A DNA stretch of 64,000 nt from Setoptus koraiensis (taxonomy: Eukaryota; Arthropoda): contig CM106585.1 in assembly GCA_048013815.1 (NCBI GenBank), positions 21,328,001 to 21,392,000 on the forward strand, given 5' to 3'. Under the pieces are notes generated by a model. The model did no database searches. It worked only from the letters and a program-made list of their open reading frames with translations, and was not told the origin of the DNA. A program made the translations under genes and the position numbers. Below, one piece after another: positions 25,271 through 38,735 of the stretch; the first letter of the stretch is position 1; each line of letters opens with the position of its first letter.

Positions 25271-28200
25271 GGGCTGTTTGAGAGACGCCAACAACAATAG
25301 GGCAACAACCATCGGATGCGTCATGCGCAAACAATATGCTGGCGGCGGCAACTCGCGCGCCAGCAACTGTTGCGCCGACAACACACAACAAGCTGTATCG
25401 CCGATGTGTTGTCGTCAGCATTCAAAGTTGCTGCAAGTTACATAACAATCGGAATTATTATGTAACACACACACACACATTGTTGGCGTATTGGACAACA
25501 ATTTCGCGTGGAGCCCACTTGTTGTTGTTGTTCAAGTTGAAGTTGAACAGCACACAAACAACAACAACAACAACTGCGCACGCTGTCTGACGAGCAACAA
25601 CAGGTAGGCGTGACAGTGAGGCGAGTTAATCGGCTGGCGAGCTAACAACGACAACAACAACAACAACAACATCATCATCATGTTGCTCCCCCGAAGCAGC
25701 AACAACAACACCGATTAGTGGCGACGACACTGCAAGCGCTGCATGCGTACAGGTGAGCAGACGTGACAGGTGAACTGGCGACGGTTGCGAGTGAGCCGAC
25801 GCCGGCGGAGAGAGTTGAACAACAAGCGCCCGCCTGCTTCTAGGATCATGCTCCCATAGCCGGCTTGTCGGGTAGCCGGGTAGTCGCCGTCGGGTAGTCG
25901 CCGTCGGGTAGTCGGTGCGTCTGTCACAACGAGCGCCTCGCTGGCGAGCGTGTGCTCGCGCAACCGCCGACCGTCTCAATGTCTCAATGGCTCGCAGTGT
26001 CAGTGTCTCGAAATCTCCAAGTGTCGCTGTCTAGAAGTCTGACAATCGCCGAGATTGTGAAAAGTTGCCTGGCGAGGTACGGAGCCCGCCGATTCATGGC
26101 CATTCGTCGGCTCTGTTGGCGTGTCTCGTCGGCGTGTCTCGTCGGCGTGTCTCGTCGGCGGCATTGCGAAAATTGCCAGCTCCGGCGACTGTTGGTTGTC
26201 GCGAAATTGCCTTAAATCACAGCCATTGACATATCGCGTTGCTCACGTTGCCTAGGCACTCTAACAAATTGTAAATGAGTCACACGCAACGTGCCTCACG
26301 TTCTAAATCACTTGCAATCTCAGCCAATTCTTGCCTATTTATTTCTCTTGTCGCAACAGCCTGTTGCGTGAACAACAGCCACAAATCCAGCCTGTCTCCA
26401 ATGTCTGAGTCGTTGTAATTTTTGAATTATCGCCACAAAAGTTGTCCGCTTGAAGAGGGTTGAGTTCCGGGCGACGGTGGCGCCATCTCTGGCGCGAACG
26501 CAGGCCGCAATTGTGGTTAATTGTTCAACTAATTAATTAGGCACTGTGTGCAACCGGTGCTCGTTAGTTAGTGCGGCCACAACATCCGCTCGCTATGTGG
26601 CTGTGGCACACAAACGATAACGGTCCTGTTGCGCAATGCAAACTGTGCGACAGTGCCAACGGCGGTGCCTGTCAGAGCACACGTTGTTGCACGCTAATGC
26701 ACGTTGTTGCACGTTGTTGCACGTTGTTGCACGTTGCAAAGCCATCACCGGAAACGGCGTCCGATTTCGCGACTCTCACAGCCGCGTCCGCATCACAACT
26801 GTTGATGGTGGCGCCCCCGTCGCAAATGGGCAAACATGCCAAAAACACAATGCACAGACGGCTGGCAGTAGAGCGATCGAGACAAAGGCGAGCAAGCTCG
26901 TTGCGCAACCATCCAATCACCTGTCGTGCGTGTAACTGTGTTAAATTAACACAGTTAACATAACGACGCGCTTATTTGCATATTTCAATTGTGTGCGTGC
27001 CGACGCAGCGAGTTGTTTGGCGAGCTAGCTTGACAGCACATTGAGCGCAACGGTTGCGCTGTTGTCAGTGTTCACTGTCACCTGTCGTGGATGTTGCTGC
27101 GAATGAGTCACCCAAGCAACAGGTGACTCACAGCCGACAATTGTAAACATTGTGGCTGTCGCCTGTCGCTTATGGGAGCATCGTTTGCGTACGCACAGCT
27201 AACAATGCGCGGTTATGTAATGAAAGCTGCCGAGATTGACGATTGGAGGAATTGTGAGAGAGATTCCAGCGACGGGCTTGCTTTTGGCGGAATCGGCGAC
27301 GCTGTTCGCTCGTTTTCGCTCGTTTGTCTCTCTCTCACAAGGGAGTTTGTCAGAGTCTCGCAGGCACTTATAACATTAATACCGCAAACAATGACACAAT
27401 TTGCACGTTACATGCAAATTGTTGTTTGGCGCGATGGGCCGTCATGTGACACGCGAATTCGAACGAAGGCTCGCGTTGCAACAGCGACGCGCCGACAACA
27501 GCGACAACAGCGACAACAGCGACGCGCCGACAACAGCCACAATGGCGCCCACTACGTCGACGAGCATGAGCCGCACAACAGGTAACGGCGGCTTGCGCAG
27601 CCGCTTGGGGGCGCACAATGGGCACATCAATCGATAATTGTTGTCTCGTTGGCACGGTGATATAATAATGATGATATATCAACGTGCCAGCGAGAAACAA
27701 TGCAAACCGGTTTGCCGGTTGTGTCGTGCCGCCATCCATTATCGTTTGTCTCTTTTGATCAGTCTTTTGGCAAGCAGTTGGCAGGCAGCGCGCACAGTTG
27801 CGCAACTAGCTTGCCAGAGCGCACACGGTTTGGGCTGCGCTCGCTGCGCATTTTGTGTGATACATAATTCACACAGCAACATGTAAAAACATGCGAAAAC
27901 TTATATGAAAACGTTGAAAAATATACTAAAATATAGAAAAATATCCATGAAAACACAACTGTTGTCGCATTGTCGCAATCTGGAACAATCATCATTGGCG
28001 AGCTTGTCGTGGCAAGCTCTGCAAAGTTGCTTGTTTGTCACAATGTCAATTCAAGCTGCCGTTGGTCGGCGACAGAAACGATCAAAATCGATGGCCAGCG
28101 CACAGTCACACAGTGGATGAAATGCCGACTAAATCGAGAATAATCGAGTATTGTCATTGAAAGTTGATAATTGAAAATCATCAATCAACTTGTTGTTTGC

Positions 28201-28514
28201 AAACGCAACGTCTGACATGAACGACACATGAATTAAATGCCATTAAATACCCACTGCGGGCCAATGTCACACTTACTGTTGCTGTTATTAGATACTGTTA
28301 TTTCCAGTTGACAACCGGCCAAAACCGGCCCGCATGAATTAATAGCGTTATTGTTGCGTTATTACTGTGGTTATTGGGCGCTTGTCGTTGTTGTTATTGT
28401 TGTTGTTGTTATTGTTGTTGCTGTTACTTGTTGTTGGCGTTAGTGTAAATACTGGCGACACTCGCAAACAATGTGACAATCGCAGACTGTGCAGTGTAGA
28501 GACAATTTCTACAT

Positions 28515-28550
28515 GACAGTTAATTTGATCTTGGCATCAAATTAACTGTC
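28515..28550. repeat. Perfect 15-bp inverted repeat with 6-base loop
   Basis: GACAGTTAATTTGAT (28515-28529) is exactly complementary to ATCAAATTAACTGTC (28536-28550), with loop CTTGGC. It is too short for a typical microRNA precursor. Confidence 0.9.
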
Positions 28551-28872
28551 GTGGCGTCTGGCTATCACAATTGTTTGCGCATCAGTTTAAATTGCTGGAT
28601 GCCCAATGTAATCACAATTACAGACACAATACGACAGTTTCGTCTATTTGCTTTGTTACTGTTTATTGACGACTGTATAGGCGCCACACCAACCGCCGCA
28701 ACAACCGCCGCAACAACCGCCGCAACAACCAGACCGACGACAGCAACGGCCACGACCGGTCGAGCGTCGTTCGTGGCCCGATGTGACACATATCAATCAA
28801 TAAGTAGCGCGGTTGTTAAGTTATCGGTTGTCTTGTCTGGCCGATCGACGAGCCGTTACTTTGAATAGCCAT

Positions 28873-28916
28873 CTAGCCTAGACGATCTAGCCTAGACGAT
28901 CTAGCCCTAGATCATC
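28873..28916. repeat. 14-bp tandem repeat CTAGCCTAGACGAT
   Basis: Two perfect copies and a third that has gained one C. Confidence 0.85.
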
Positions 28917-31900
28917 TGTGTGCCCGACGATGTGGTGAAATATGACACCCACACACTGTCTGCCACGACACTCTGTGACCGTTATGGCCGGCCTGTTGAT
29001 CGCAATCAAGGCGCATTTTTGCAGTTTCAACGACAAATTGGAGAGCGCCGGATGTTGCAAGATTTGACAGTCACTCTATCGCACGCTATCTCAGCAACAG
29101 TAAACAGCTCTCACTGCCATCAAATAGCGAACTGTGAATAAACAATTAATCAGCCAGCCGATCAATTAATCAACAGATCGCGATATTAGTTAATCACAAG
29201 CTAATTGAAATAACTGTGCTGCGCAATTACAAGCGCGTGATGACATTTATTTTGGCGTCGTCATCTCGTTTTGTGTTGTGTCAGAATATGATTTTTGGTT
29301 TAGTTTTCGAGTCACAGTTTAAAACGGCTCATTACATATGTACAATTATATCGACATTACAGATCGAGGCAAATAATAGTCGATGATATAATAGGCGACA
29401 ACAGTTATGGCTCGATCGTTGGTGATGGGCGCATCGCGGATTTATTATCGGCGCTGAGCGAAATCATCGGCGCTGAGCGAATTGAAAGAATTAATGCGTT
29501 ATATCATCAAATTGCGCGCATGTTATGTAACGAGCAAGCTACCATGAGCAAGTGTTAGTCATCTTTCCAGAAGCTTGCTTGGGATTATAAATTGAATGAT
29601 TGGAAATGGCTGGCATAAGCTAAGAGCGGCTATCATGATGGCCATCATGGTCGTCATCGTCATCATCATTAGATAGCGGCAAGTATCATATCAATTGGAT
29701 AATGGCAACTTGTCGATGATAATGATAGCTAGCGAGCACCACGTCATGTGTCGCTCATCGTATAATAGTGATACTAGTGATATTATTGTACAGTGTGAGC
29801 ATAAAAAGAGTGGATTACATAAGATAAATGGATAACAGCCCAAGAGATAACATTGAGAGACATGATAGGTTACAAGGTTACAATACCATATAGTGGTTGT
29901 CCTCGTCCTTGCACTTGACTTGCTGCTTAGCCAGCTTGACACTGACATTCACCTAGACATTGAAAAAGAGCTAGCTACACACAGAGCACAGAGCAGCCAG
30001 ATAAGCCAAGGGCACAAAATGGCGACAAACTGATTGATTACATAGTTGAGTTGAGCCGGCTTGCAAGAGCTCAATTGATGTACGAGAGCCAACAAACTAA
30101 ATGAATATTATTATTATCACAAGTAGTGGTAGTATCAGCAGCAGCGGTTCTGCCAAGCTCGCCAGTTATAAATATAAATAAAGTTGCTACGCTCGCTTGC
30201 CAAGCTAGCTGATGGAGCTGAATGGTGCAAAAGATAACAGACAACCATGAGACCATATAACAGCTACGCTAGAGTCATAAAATAAAACAAACTTGAGCAA
30301 CCATCCCTCTTCAACGGCAACGGCAACAGCAACGGCAATGGCAACGCCAATGGCAACGGCAACGCCAATGGAAACGCCAAAAAACTGTTACGTAACTAGT
30401 GACTAAAACTCGGGTGAAACGAAGTGACAAACTCTCTAGTTAGTAGCCACCGCCAATATAACAACCTTTGCAAAACACTGAGCTTGTCGAGCCGAAATTT
30501 CGGCAAATGATCTGGTGAACAGACTAGAAAAATTATGAAAATTATGGCGACACAAGCTCACGCGCTTATTTTTTCCTCGCTAACCTGTACAGGCGTCTCG
30601 AAAATACTCGATAATTCTCACTAATACTCCACAATAATGCTACAATCAATGATTGGCAGCCATTGAGCAGTTACATAATTACATACAGTCGCCAAGTCTG
30701 GTCGGCCTGGCTCGTCGCATCTCGGCCAGTTGAATAGTCGCCCGTCCTGTCCTCAATGTCGTCGTTCCTCGTGTTGATGAACTTCGCTCTGTTCCGATGA
30801 GCGTCGCAATACCCAGTTCCCATTAATTACTTGATTGTAATTAATTAATTTCCGATTATTTCCAATCGTGACGCAGACACAATTGCAGCCATTGTTACAT
30901 GATGTCATAATCATCGATATCCCGCGAATTCAATTGATGGCGTCACCGACCGCAGGAGAATTGAATAATTGAGGGAAATTGGAGAAATTGGAGAAATTAA
31001 AGAGATTGAAGCGATTGAAGCGATAGAAGAAATTGAAGAAATTGAAGAAAAACTGACGCAAATCAATTCTTCTGCACTGCGGCACAGTAACTGTGCTGAG
31101 CAGAATTTCACTTCTCGGTGAACTGCGCCGCTCTCCGCCGATCATTCACGTGCATCGCTGTTCCGGAAAATGAGCCAAAAGCGCACGCTGAACAGCCTGT
31201 GCGCAGTCACAGGTAACTGCTGCAATCGACGGCAATTCGTATTTGAAGAAATCGCCTCTTATGTCATATATTATATTGTTTTAGGCCCTGTTTGCTATAT
31301 CCGATGGTTTCGAGCTGCAGAGCAGCATGTCGGCAATATGTGAGTTGCCGTAATTGGCTCGACAGGTGCCGTTGCGAGTTTGAGCCGACAATCGACGATC
31401 ATGATGCCATGAATCATCATGTGTGTCTCAGTGCGAGTAATACGCCTGAATCAGCCAATCGTGCCGATCGGCTTATTAGCTAATGGCGGAGGGCCTATCA
31501 GCGTGGATAATACGATAATATAAATGGGGAGAACGAGAGGATAAGCAATTGGCAAGGAGGTGGCAATTGTATTGAAACAGACGATGGAAACGGGCTGGCA
31601 AAAACAAGTCAAGTTAAACACAAATTGCGCGAGCCAAATTGAACAAAAGGCTGTTATGCAAGCAGATTTTGCTTTCTCTGGCTCGTTTTATCACTGTTGT
31701 TTCGACACGAGCCAGGCCGGGATAATATTGATATTTTAAAACAACTGTCAGAGAGTTACGACAGTTCACAGTCTGGGCAAAAAGGGAAAAGATCAAGCTC
31801 ACGCTATTACTGGCTCTGTTATTGCCATCATCGGTATTATGGCTGCCATTTGGATGGCGCTGCCAACCTAACCGATTGGCACCATCACCCAAGTGTCTGT

Positions 31901-32368
31901 TGAATCACATCCAGCTCGAAGCCGACATGTTGTGCCACAAAATTGTATGGCTGATTTGGCGGATCTGGCTAGATTGCTCGCCACGATCAGCGTGATCAAG
32001 CCGAGGGGGCCCCACGAAGCGCGCCTTTGGCCGGCCCGTCGACAGGCACGAGTGGCGCGAGTTGTCGGGCTTATTTGTGGGGCTTTGCAGGGTATATTTT
32101 GTAATTTAGTGGTAATTGGGTACATTTAGGTACATTTTTGGTGCCACATGGGCATGCATAAAATCACTGTCAGAACTGTTTTGGGCTAGCTTGCTTGGTC
32201 AGACCGTTGCATTGTTGCTCTGACAATTGTGATTGTTGTAACTATTAATGGTGGCCAATTGTGCACTGGTGCAAATTGCTCGCAGCAGCATGTTATTTGC
32301 TGTTGATACGTGTAGATATTGTGTTGTGGTATCGGCTGCTGTCACACTGGCGTCGTTGTTGTCTGCCA
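28917..32368. other. Gene-free, more AT-rich part of the desert
   Basis: No gene seen. It contains AT-rich sequence at 29.1-30.9 kb and a GGCAACGCCAAT-type 6/12-bp array at 30316-30385. A purine-rich imperfect 9-bp repeat (GAAATTGGA / GAAATTGAA) lies at 30962-31052, with several TTAYGTAA palindromes and one GGGGCCCC at 32006. Confidence 0.4.
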
Positions 32369-32461
32369 GCAACAACAACAACAACGACGACAACAACGAC
32401 AACAACGACAACAACGACAACAACGACAACAACGACAACAACGACAACGACGACAACAACA
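32369..32461. repeat. 9-bp repeat (AACAACGAC)n
   Basis: About nine copies of AACAACGAC, flanked by pure CAA at one end. Confidence 0.9.
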
Positions 32462-35147
32462 TCGGATCAGATGCACTGGCGATAGAGAGGCACTCGAGAG
32501 AGTGCAACAGACAGCGTTTGGCGGCGGCAGCGGCGGCAATTGCAACGGTCTTGACATATGATATGACACACGACGGTTGTGGCGGTTACACAACGACAGC
32601 GGCAGCGCCATCTAGCCCTAGTTGGCGGCAAGCGGGCCAACTTGCAATTTTGGCTAGACAGTTTTTGGCAGTGCTACAGGGCGAGCTGGCATGGGTAATG
32701 GCTGGTGTCGTTGATTGTGAGTTGTCTAGTTCAAGTTCAAAATGACAGACAAGTTCAAGTTCAAGGAATTTGCTGGCTTATTTATCTATTATGTGTGAGT
32801 GTGCATTATAAGTTGGCTATAAGTGTAGCTACAAGCGGCGCAGCTAGAAATAGCAAGCTGGCTGATATGTTAATTTGATCGAGTTTTTTCCTTTTTGTGT
32901 TATGTAATAGTAATAGCGACACTACTGCTACCTATGCGATTTGTATGGATATAATTACACGACGTTGTGTGTTAACATTGTGCCCTGTGTCAACTTTACG
33001 CTACACACACACGCACACCAACACTGTGTTGGCAACACACACACGCACACAACTGTCGGTAGTCTAGACGGCGGAGACGGTGGACGACAAAAATAATGGA
33101 GCATTGATCAAAAAGTGTCACTTGTTGCCTCGAGACCTTTATTTATTATTGTGCCAGCCAGCTGGTAATACGATTCACTTTGCAATTCACTCGGTGAATA
33201 AACGAAAGTTGCCACTATTCACCGATAGTGATTCGCCATTATCGCGGCTGGATCCCGTCCATGTATCCGTCTATCCACGCATTCATGCATCCATGTATCC
33301 GTCTGTCCATGGATAAATAAATGCATTTATCCGCCTATCCATGGATAAATGGATACATGTATCCACGCTAGCGAGAACGGCGTCAAGGGCGGTTATCGCA
33401 GCCTACAGCGACATGGTTGCATCAAGCTGGCATTGATATATAGTTGATATATAGTTACACATATAGCTACATAATAGTTGCGTGAGTGTGTGTGTGTTTG
33501 ACCGTGGCACACACACACGCACGCACACACTCATGCGATGAATGTATATAAATATATTAATGTATAAATAGACTAGACTAACACTGACACCCACACTGAT
33601 TTTAGATGCTAATAGTGGTAGTTGCGCCATTAATTACAGTTACGTAACTGCGGCTGTGGCTGCCATAATTGTGAGCAAACAGTGCACAGAGCAATGTAAT
33701 TAATGGCACTCTCACTCGATTAACGAGCTCACAAATTTGCGGCTTTCCACCATTTCAATGCTAATAATGATACTAATACTAATACTACCAATGCCATACA
33801 AACCGTCTACGATACAAAGCGTATGCGGGCCCTGGCGACCGTCGTCGCAACTACACGCTGGTAACTGGTACTGTCACTTGGTAGCGTCACCACTTACACT
33901 TTTGTGAAATACTCAATCATAATCATAAAATAAAAATAAAAATAATAAAATATAATTTTTCCTAATGATAAACATCATTATAAAAACTGTAATCAACAAT
34001 GGGTTGCGTGAGAGTTGCCTATTGTGAAATGATTGAGTGCCAGCGAAAATGTTAGAAATGTAATAATAGCAATTGTTTTTGCAACCGTCGTGTTTCATTC
34101 ATCTTTATCGGATAAATTTTATCGTTGTGCTCGTTGCCATATCTCGTCCTGTCGTCGTATCGTGGCATCTATTTTTGATCACAGGACAGCGAACCGATAG
34201 CATCATTTATTACATGCTTACATCATGTCTCACAATTGTGCCGAACGTTACTTTTGCTCTAGCTACTTGCAATCAATGGCAGACGGCAGTTGTAACGGCA
34301 GCTCGTTGTTTGTCATTTGTGTTTATTTCCATCACAATTGTACAATTGTGATGGAAATAATTGCCCAAATAGCGACATTGCGTCAATTAATCAATCGAAT
34401 ATCCTCTCTTCACTTGAGTGACTTTATGCGCGAGTCCACGTTTCGACACTCGAACGACAGCCGACGACGGCGAGCCAATGATAGAGCCAATGATAGGCCC
34501 AATGATGGCGAGCGATTGGCGATGAATGGGTGCAAAAGAATAAACAATTGTCGCATGAGATACATCTAATGTAATGCAGCAATAGCTACATCTAATGTAA
34601 TGTAACAATAGCTACATTGGCCACCAGTGACAGCTGACACAGCCGATAGTGTGTTGGTTGCATGACATAACAGTGTTATGACTAGTGTGACTATTGTCGA
34701 GTGTTGCGCAATATAATAATATAATAATATAAATATATCAATATAAACTAAAGTAACATATACAAATGGGAGCGGAGCGCCGTTACAACAACGGCCACAA
34801 CGAACAACAACAAATGCATGATGAGCAACAAGTGCATGCGTTTGGCTCAAAAGCTGGCATAAAGTCGCAAAATGACACCAAACGGCAAGCGATAAGACTC
34901 ATAAGACGGATTATGAGTCAGTTTGAGAGAGTTTGCAAGATGTGCGTTGCGCAAGACGCCGCCATGAGCACATCAAAGCGTCATATGCAACCACATATAC
35001 AATTATCATATCACATATATATAAATATTACAGTGCAAGTATGTGCAAAATCTAGCCATAAAACCCGCTGAAATGTCATAATGGCATAATGCGTCGCGAC
35101 ATTGTTTGCGCAAAATGGCAAGCGCGCTTGCATCACACAACAACAAT
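32462..35147. other. Gene-free stretch
   Basis: No gene seen. CA runs lie at 33000-33050. A block at 33255-33365 has repeated and inverted CATGTATCC/GGATAAAT words, including the palindrome GGATACATGTATCC. An AT-rich part follows at 33.9-34.1 kb. The 38-bp palindrome at 34323 is reported separately. Confidence 0.4.
34323..34360. repeat. Perfect 38-bp palindrome
   Basis: TTATTTCCATCACAATTGT is followed with no spacer by its exact complement. The two 19-bp arms meet at the T/A of 34341/34342. Confidence 0.93.

Positions 35148-35208
<61 letters not shown>
35148..35208. repeat. (ACG)20 microsatellite
   Basis: About 20 uninterrupted ACG units. Confidence 0.97.
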
Positions 35209-35209
<1 letters not shown>

Positions 35210-35491
35210 CAGTGCCATGCAAAAGCAAGCAATGCCGAGCTGGCCATGTTAATAGCTGATACTCACAATATTTGTTGTATTACGTAACATTTGATACACT
35301 TGTGTGTTGCAGGCAAATGTTAGGCCATTAGGCGAGCTAGTTTAGTCAGTTAGTTAGCTAGTTGGTTGGCGGTGATAACTTTGCGCTTGTGCCAGCTCGC
35401 CTGTCCGTTATCTTGCCAGTTTATCGCCAAGTAACGTTTCTTTTTATTATTATTAGTATTACTATTTATTTAGATTGCTATCTCGGCTCGT

Positions 35492-35535
35492 CAGCGCCAC
35501 ATAAACAGCGTAGCGAGCGCTATTTATGTGGCGCT
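35492..35535. repeat. 13-bp inverted repeat with 18-base loop
   Basis: AGCGCCACATAAA (35492-35504) pairs with TTTATGTGGCGCT (35523-35535). The loop itself contains further AGCG/CGCT complementarity. Confidence 0.85.
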
Positions 35536-35911
35536 GTAACGGTAATACGGTCGCATATCCATATGCGACTAGCTAAGGTTACCATTTCATCTGATGGCAG
35601 CCCAAATATCAGCCCGCTCATTGCTGTATATTTAGTCTATTTAGCTTACAGATTAGACATATTATATCTTTTATTATATCATACGACTTGTATGTGTGTA
35701 GAGTGCATGTGGGCGCAATGTCAATGTTACACAAACACCGTTTTGCACACTTTTGGGCCCGTTCACAACGCCACCACAACATTATACACAAAGTTGTGTA
35801 TTGATCGTGTATAAATGATGATATAAATAGCCAACTGGAGGCAATTAATTCTCCACATTGGCTCATTGTTTGTTTTGTCTAGCTGTCTGTTCAATGTCAA
35901 TGCTGTTGTGC

Positions 35912-36034
35912 TGCCAACAACCGCCAACTACCGCCAACCGTTGTGCTGCCATCAACCAACAACAACCGCCAACAACCGCCAACAACCGCCAACAACCGCC
36001 AACAACCGCCAACTACCGCCAACAACCGACGACA
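35912..36034. repeat. 10-bp repeat CCGCCAACAA
   Basis: About ten copies of CCGCCAACAA or CCGCCAACTA in two blocks separated by about 25 bases. Confidence 0.88.
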
Positions 36035-36710
36035 ACAGTCTCTATGTGCAGCAGTTTGACATTGACATTGAATTTAAACTATCGCCACTATTAGCGGTGC
36101 AACAAATAAGTCACAAGTTATCAAGTTGAGATAGTTAAGTCAATGTCATGGCGCAGTTTCGTGAGATTGACGCATGGCGCTAGCTACATACAAAAGCTTA
36201 TACTGGCTGATAATATATATATATTAGTATTTGTATTAATTTTAATACAACTAATGCTGATAATTGCTGTTACACAAACATATTGCTGTTATTACTATTA
36301 CTATTACCACCAGCATGTTATCTGCCATAAATGTGTGCAATATGGCAGTGACACAATCGACGCTCCACTCAAACGCTACTCGCACTAACAGTTACACTGA
36401 CTTACATTTACAATGTTGTTACGTAACGTCTGCTGCGCTTTGCAACGCTCGCAAAACTGCCAAAACACAGCTCTTACACAATATACTTACTATTATACCA
36501 ATATCCACGTTATGTACGCGCTATTCACGCACTATTCACGCGCAAATAGCGGCCCTCAATTGGGTCGTGTCGTGTCGTGTCCTGTCACAGGTGACAACTG
36601 GCAACATTGGCGCTAACTAATGATAATTATTCAAATGATATTTATTCAAAACACAGCGACTACTCACAAGTGTCATGAGTCAACTATCGGGCGGCGATTG
36701 GCGGCTCGCA

Positions 36711-36737
36711 ACTAGCGGCCAGTCACTGGCCGCTAGT
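36711..36737. repeat. 13-bp inverted repeat with 1-base centre
   Basis: ACTAGCGGCCAGT and ACTGGCCGCTAGT flank a single C at 36724. Confidence 0.92.
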
Positions 36738-38104
36738 AACTGGCAGCCAGTTGTAGTGATGAAACAGCGCCATCTTTGCGCCGTAAGCGAGCGAGAGTAG
36801 TCATACGATAATCGATGCCGATTATCTCAACTGGCAACCAACAACTAACAGCTCGCACAACGCAACAAACACAGTCTGGCCAATCTCTGTTATCACAGCC
36901 TATTGCGTAATACTCACAATACAGTACAGACAATATAATATTGAGTTGATTATTAGCGCTACAGTTTGAGAGTGACAGCGTCGTCGTGAGCGACGACTAT
37001 CTAACGTTTTGCTCGGCACAAACTGGCAATGGTAACTGTTGCACGACGACTGCGAGCCGTTTTTGATTGCGCAACAGTGGGCGCATGTTACAACAATAAC
37101 AACAACAACGACGACAACAACAACAACATCCTCTTGTGGCGTCGTTATCTCGTCGCTGACAGCGTTGCGTCGTGCCTAGTTGTGTTATGTAAGCGCTGCC
37201 ATCCAGTTGATAGCATCAACTGCGGTCGCCGGTCGCGTTGCCTAGTGGCCGATCGCCGCAACCTCGAGTCTCTCGACTCGAGAGTCTCGAGCCAGCTCTC
37301 AAACGAACTCTCAAACAGACCCTCAAACAGTTTGAGTCAAACTGTCTCGAGGCAGATCAATCTCACACTTGGCCTCTCGCCGTGTGTATCGTTTGTGTGT
37401 TACGTAATGGCGTGCGAGTGCAAATTTTCTAGTGGCTCACTCAATGTTGAGCCTGCCGGAGCGTGGGCACCAGCAGCAGTCGATGATGTAAAACTGTGCG
37501 CGCGATGCTTATCTGGCTGCTGTGGCTTGTCTCAGATCGAGCGTCCGGGCGACCGGGCCGGCTGACAGTGACTGCCAACAGTGACTGCTAACAGTTATTA
37601 TCTGCCGGCCCGATGAGGGCTCTGTTGCGCAACAGTGCGCCTCTCGTTAGCTCTCTCACTAGTTTGTTGGCTCTCGCTAGTTTGTCGGCTCTCGCTAGTT
37701 TGTCGGCTCTCGTCGGCATTCCGACTGGCGCTGGCTGCCGACGAGAAGCCGACAAACCGACGACTCGCCAGCGAAAAGAAGAGAAGAGAGGAGAAAAGAA
37801 CAGTTAAGCAGCAGCCGAGAAAAAGCCGAGAAAAGGCCGAGCAACGGGCACGCATCAACGCCAGCCGCGACACCGCGGCCAAACGGGCCAATTGGCGGCC
37901 ATCTTTTCTCTCGCCGGCGCCACATTACGTAAGCCGGAGCTGATGAGTGAGAGTGGCGCAGCACAGCGTCAGCGTGTATGTGTGTCAGTAGTGAAAGTGG
38001 CCGTAATGGCTGGCGTTACGTAACGTTAGCCGCTAACTGTTGCGCTGTTGCCTTGACTGGTGCGTGAGACGACGACGGCGCCGGCCAGCATGGCCCAGGC
38101 CCTG

Positions 38105-38174
38105 CATTATGTAACACACGCTTCATTATATAATACACGCTTCGTTATGTAACACACGCTTAGTTATGTAACAG
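38105..38174. repeat. 19-bp tandem repeat carrying TTATGTAA
   Basis: Four units start at 38105, 38124, 38143 and 38162 with the pattern NNTTATGTAACACACGCTT. The second has TTATATAA and the fourth is truncated. Confidence 0.9.
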
Positions 38175-38589
38175 CGCTGCTATTCAGTGCGCTGATGCTG
38201 CCGCTGATAATGGCCACGCCGGCCCGGCCAGAAGACCGTTATTTAATCGTTACGTAACGCTCGCTCGTGTGTGTGTGTCTCACTGTGATGTGTGCTGTTA
38301 TGCTGGTGTGTGACGGCACTTGAGCCGCTCAAGTTGAGCGTCCGTCGGCCCGATAACGCGCCGGCACAGTGAAGCGGGCGGCCGAAGCCGCGGCCATGAG
38401 CAAACACTGTAATGGCCGTAATGGCGCTCGCAGTATTTGCATTCCGCTGACCACTGGCCGCCCGACTCGCTGGCCTTGATGGACACGGCCGACCGACTGT
38501 CCACGCCCCACAGCGCTTAACCAAACACTCGACCGGCTGTTGGCTGCAGTTGCCGTTGCCGGCCAGTTTCTCAGCCGTCGAGCTGACCA

Positions 38590-38735
38590 GCGCTTCGAGC
38601 TCCGAATCAGAGCTTCGAGCTTCGGAAAGCCAAATCCGAGCTTCGGAAGGCCAAATGCGAGCCTCGAAAAGCGAAATTCGTACGCGAAATGCGAGCTTCG
38701 AAAAGCGAAATTCGAATGCCAAATTCGAAAGTGAA
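38590..38735. repeat. Imperfect tandem repeat of GCGAGCTTCGAAAAGCGAAA type
   Basis: About six degenerate units of about 20-24 bp containing CTTCGAAAAGC or CTTCGGAAAGCC. Confidence 0.75.

Larger units (their letters stand above)
22105..28860. other. Gene-free region, CAA/GTT repeats and scattered bZIP palindromes
   Basis: No conserved coding exon found. Long GTT/CAA/CGT runs occur near 22485-22560, 22980-23080, 23500-23590, 24310-24350, 24590-24715 and 25560-25680. GGCGTGTCTCGTC repeats three times at 26118-26160 and GCACGTTGTT about four times at 26690-26736. Many TTAYGTAA and TTGCGCAA palindromes fall here. Confidence 0.45.
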
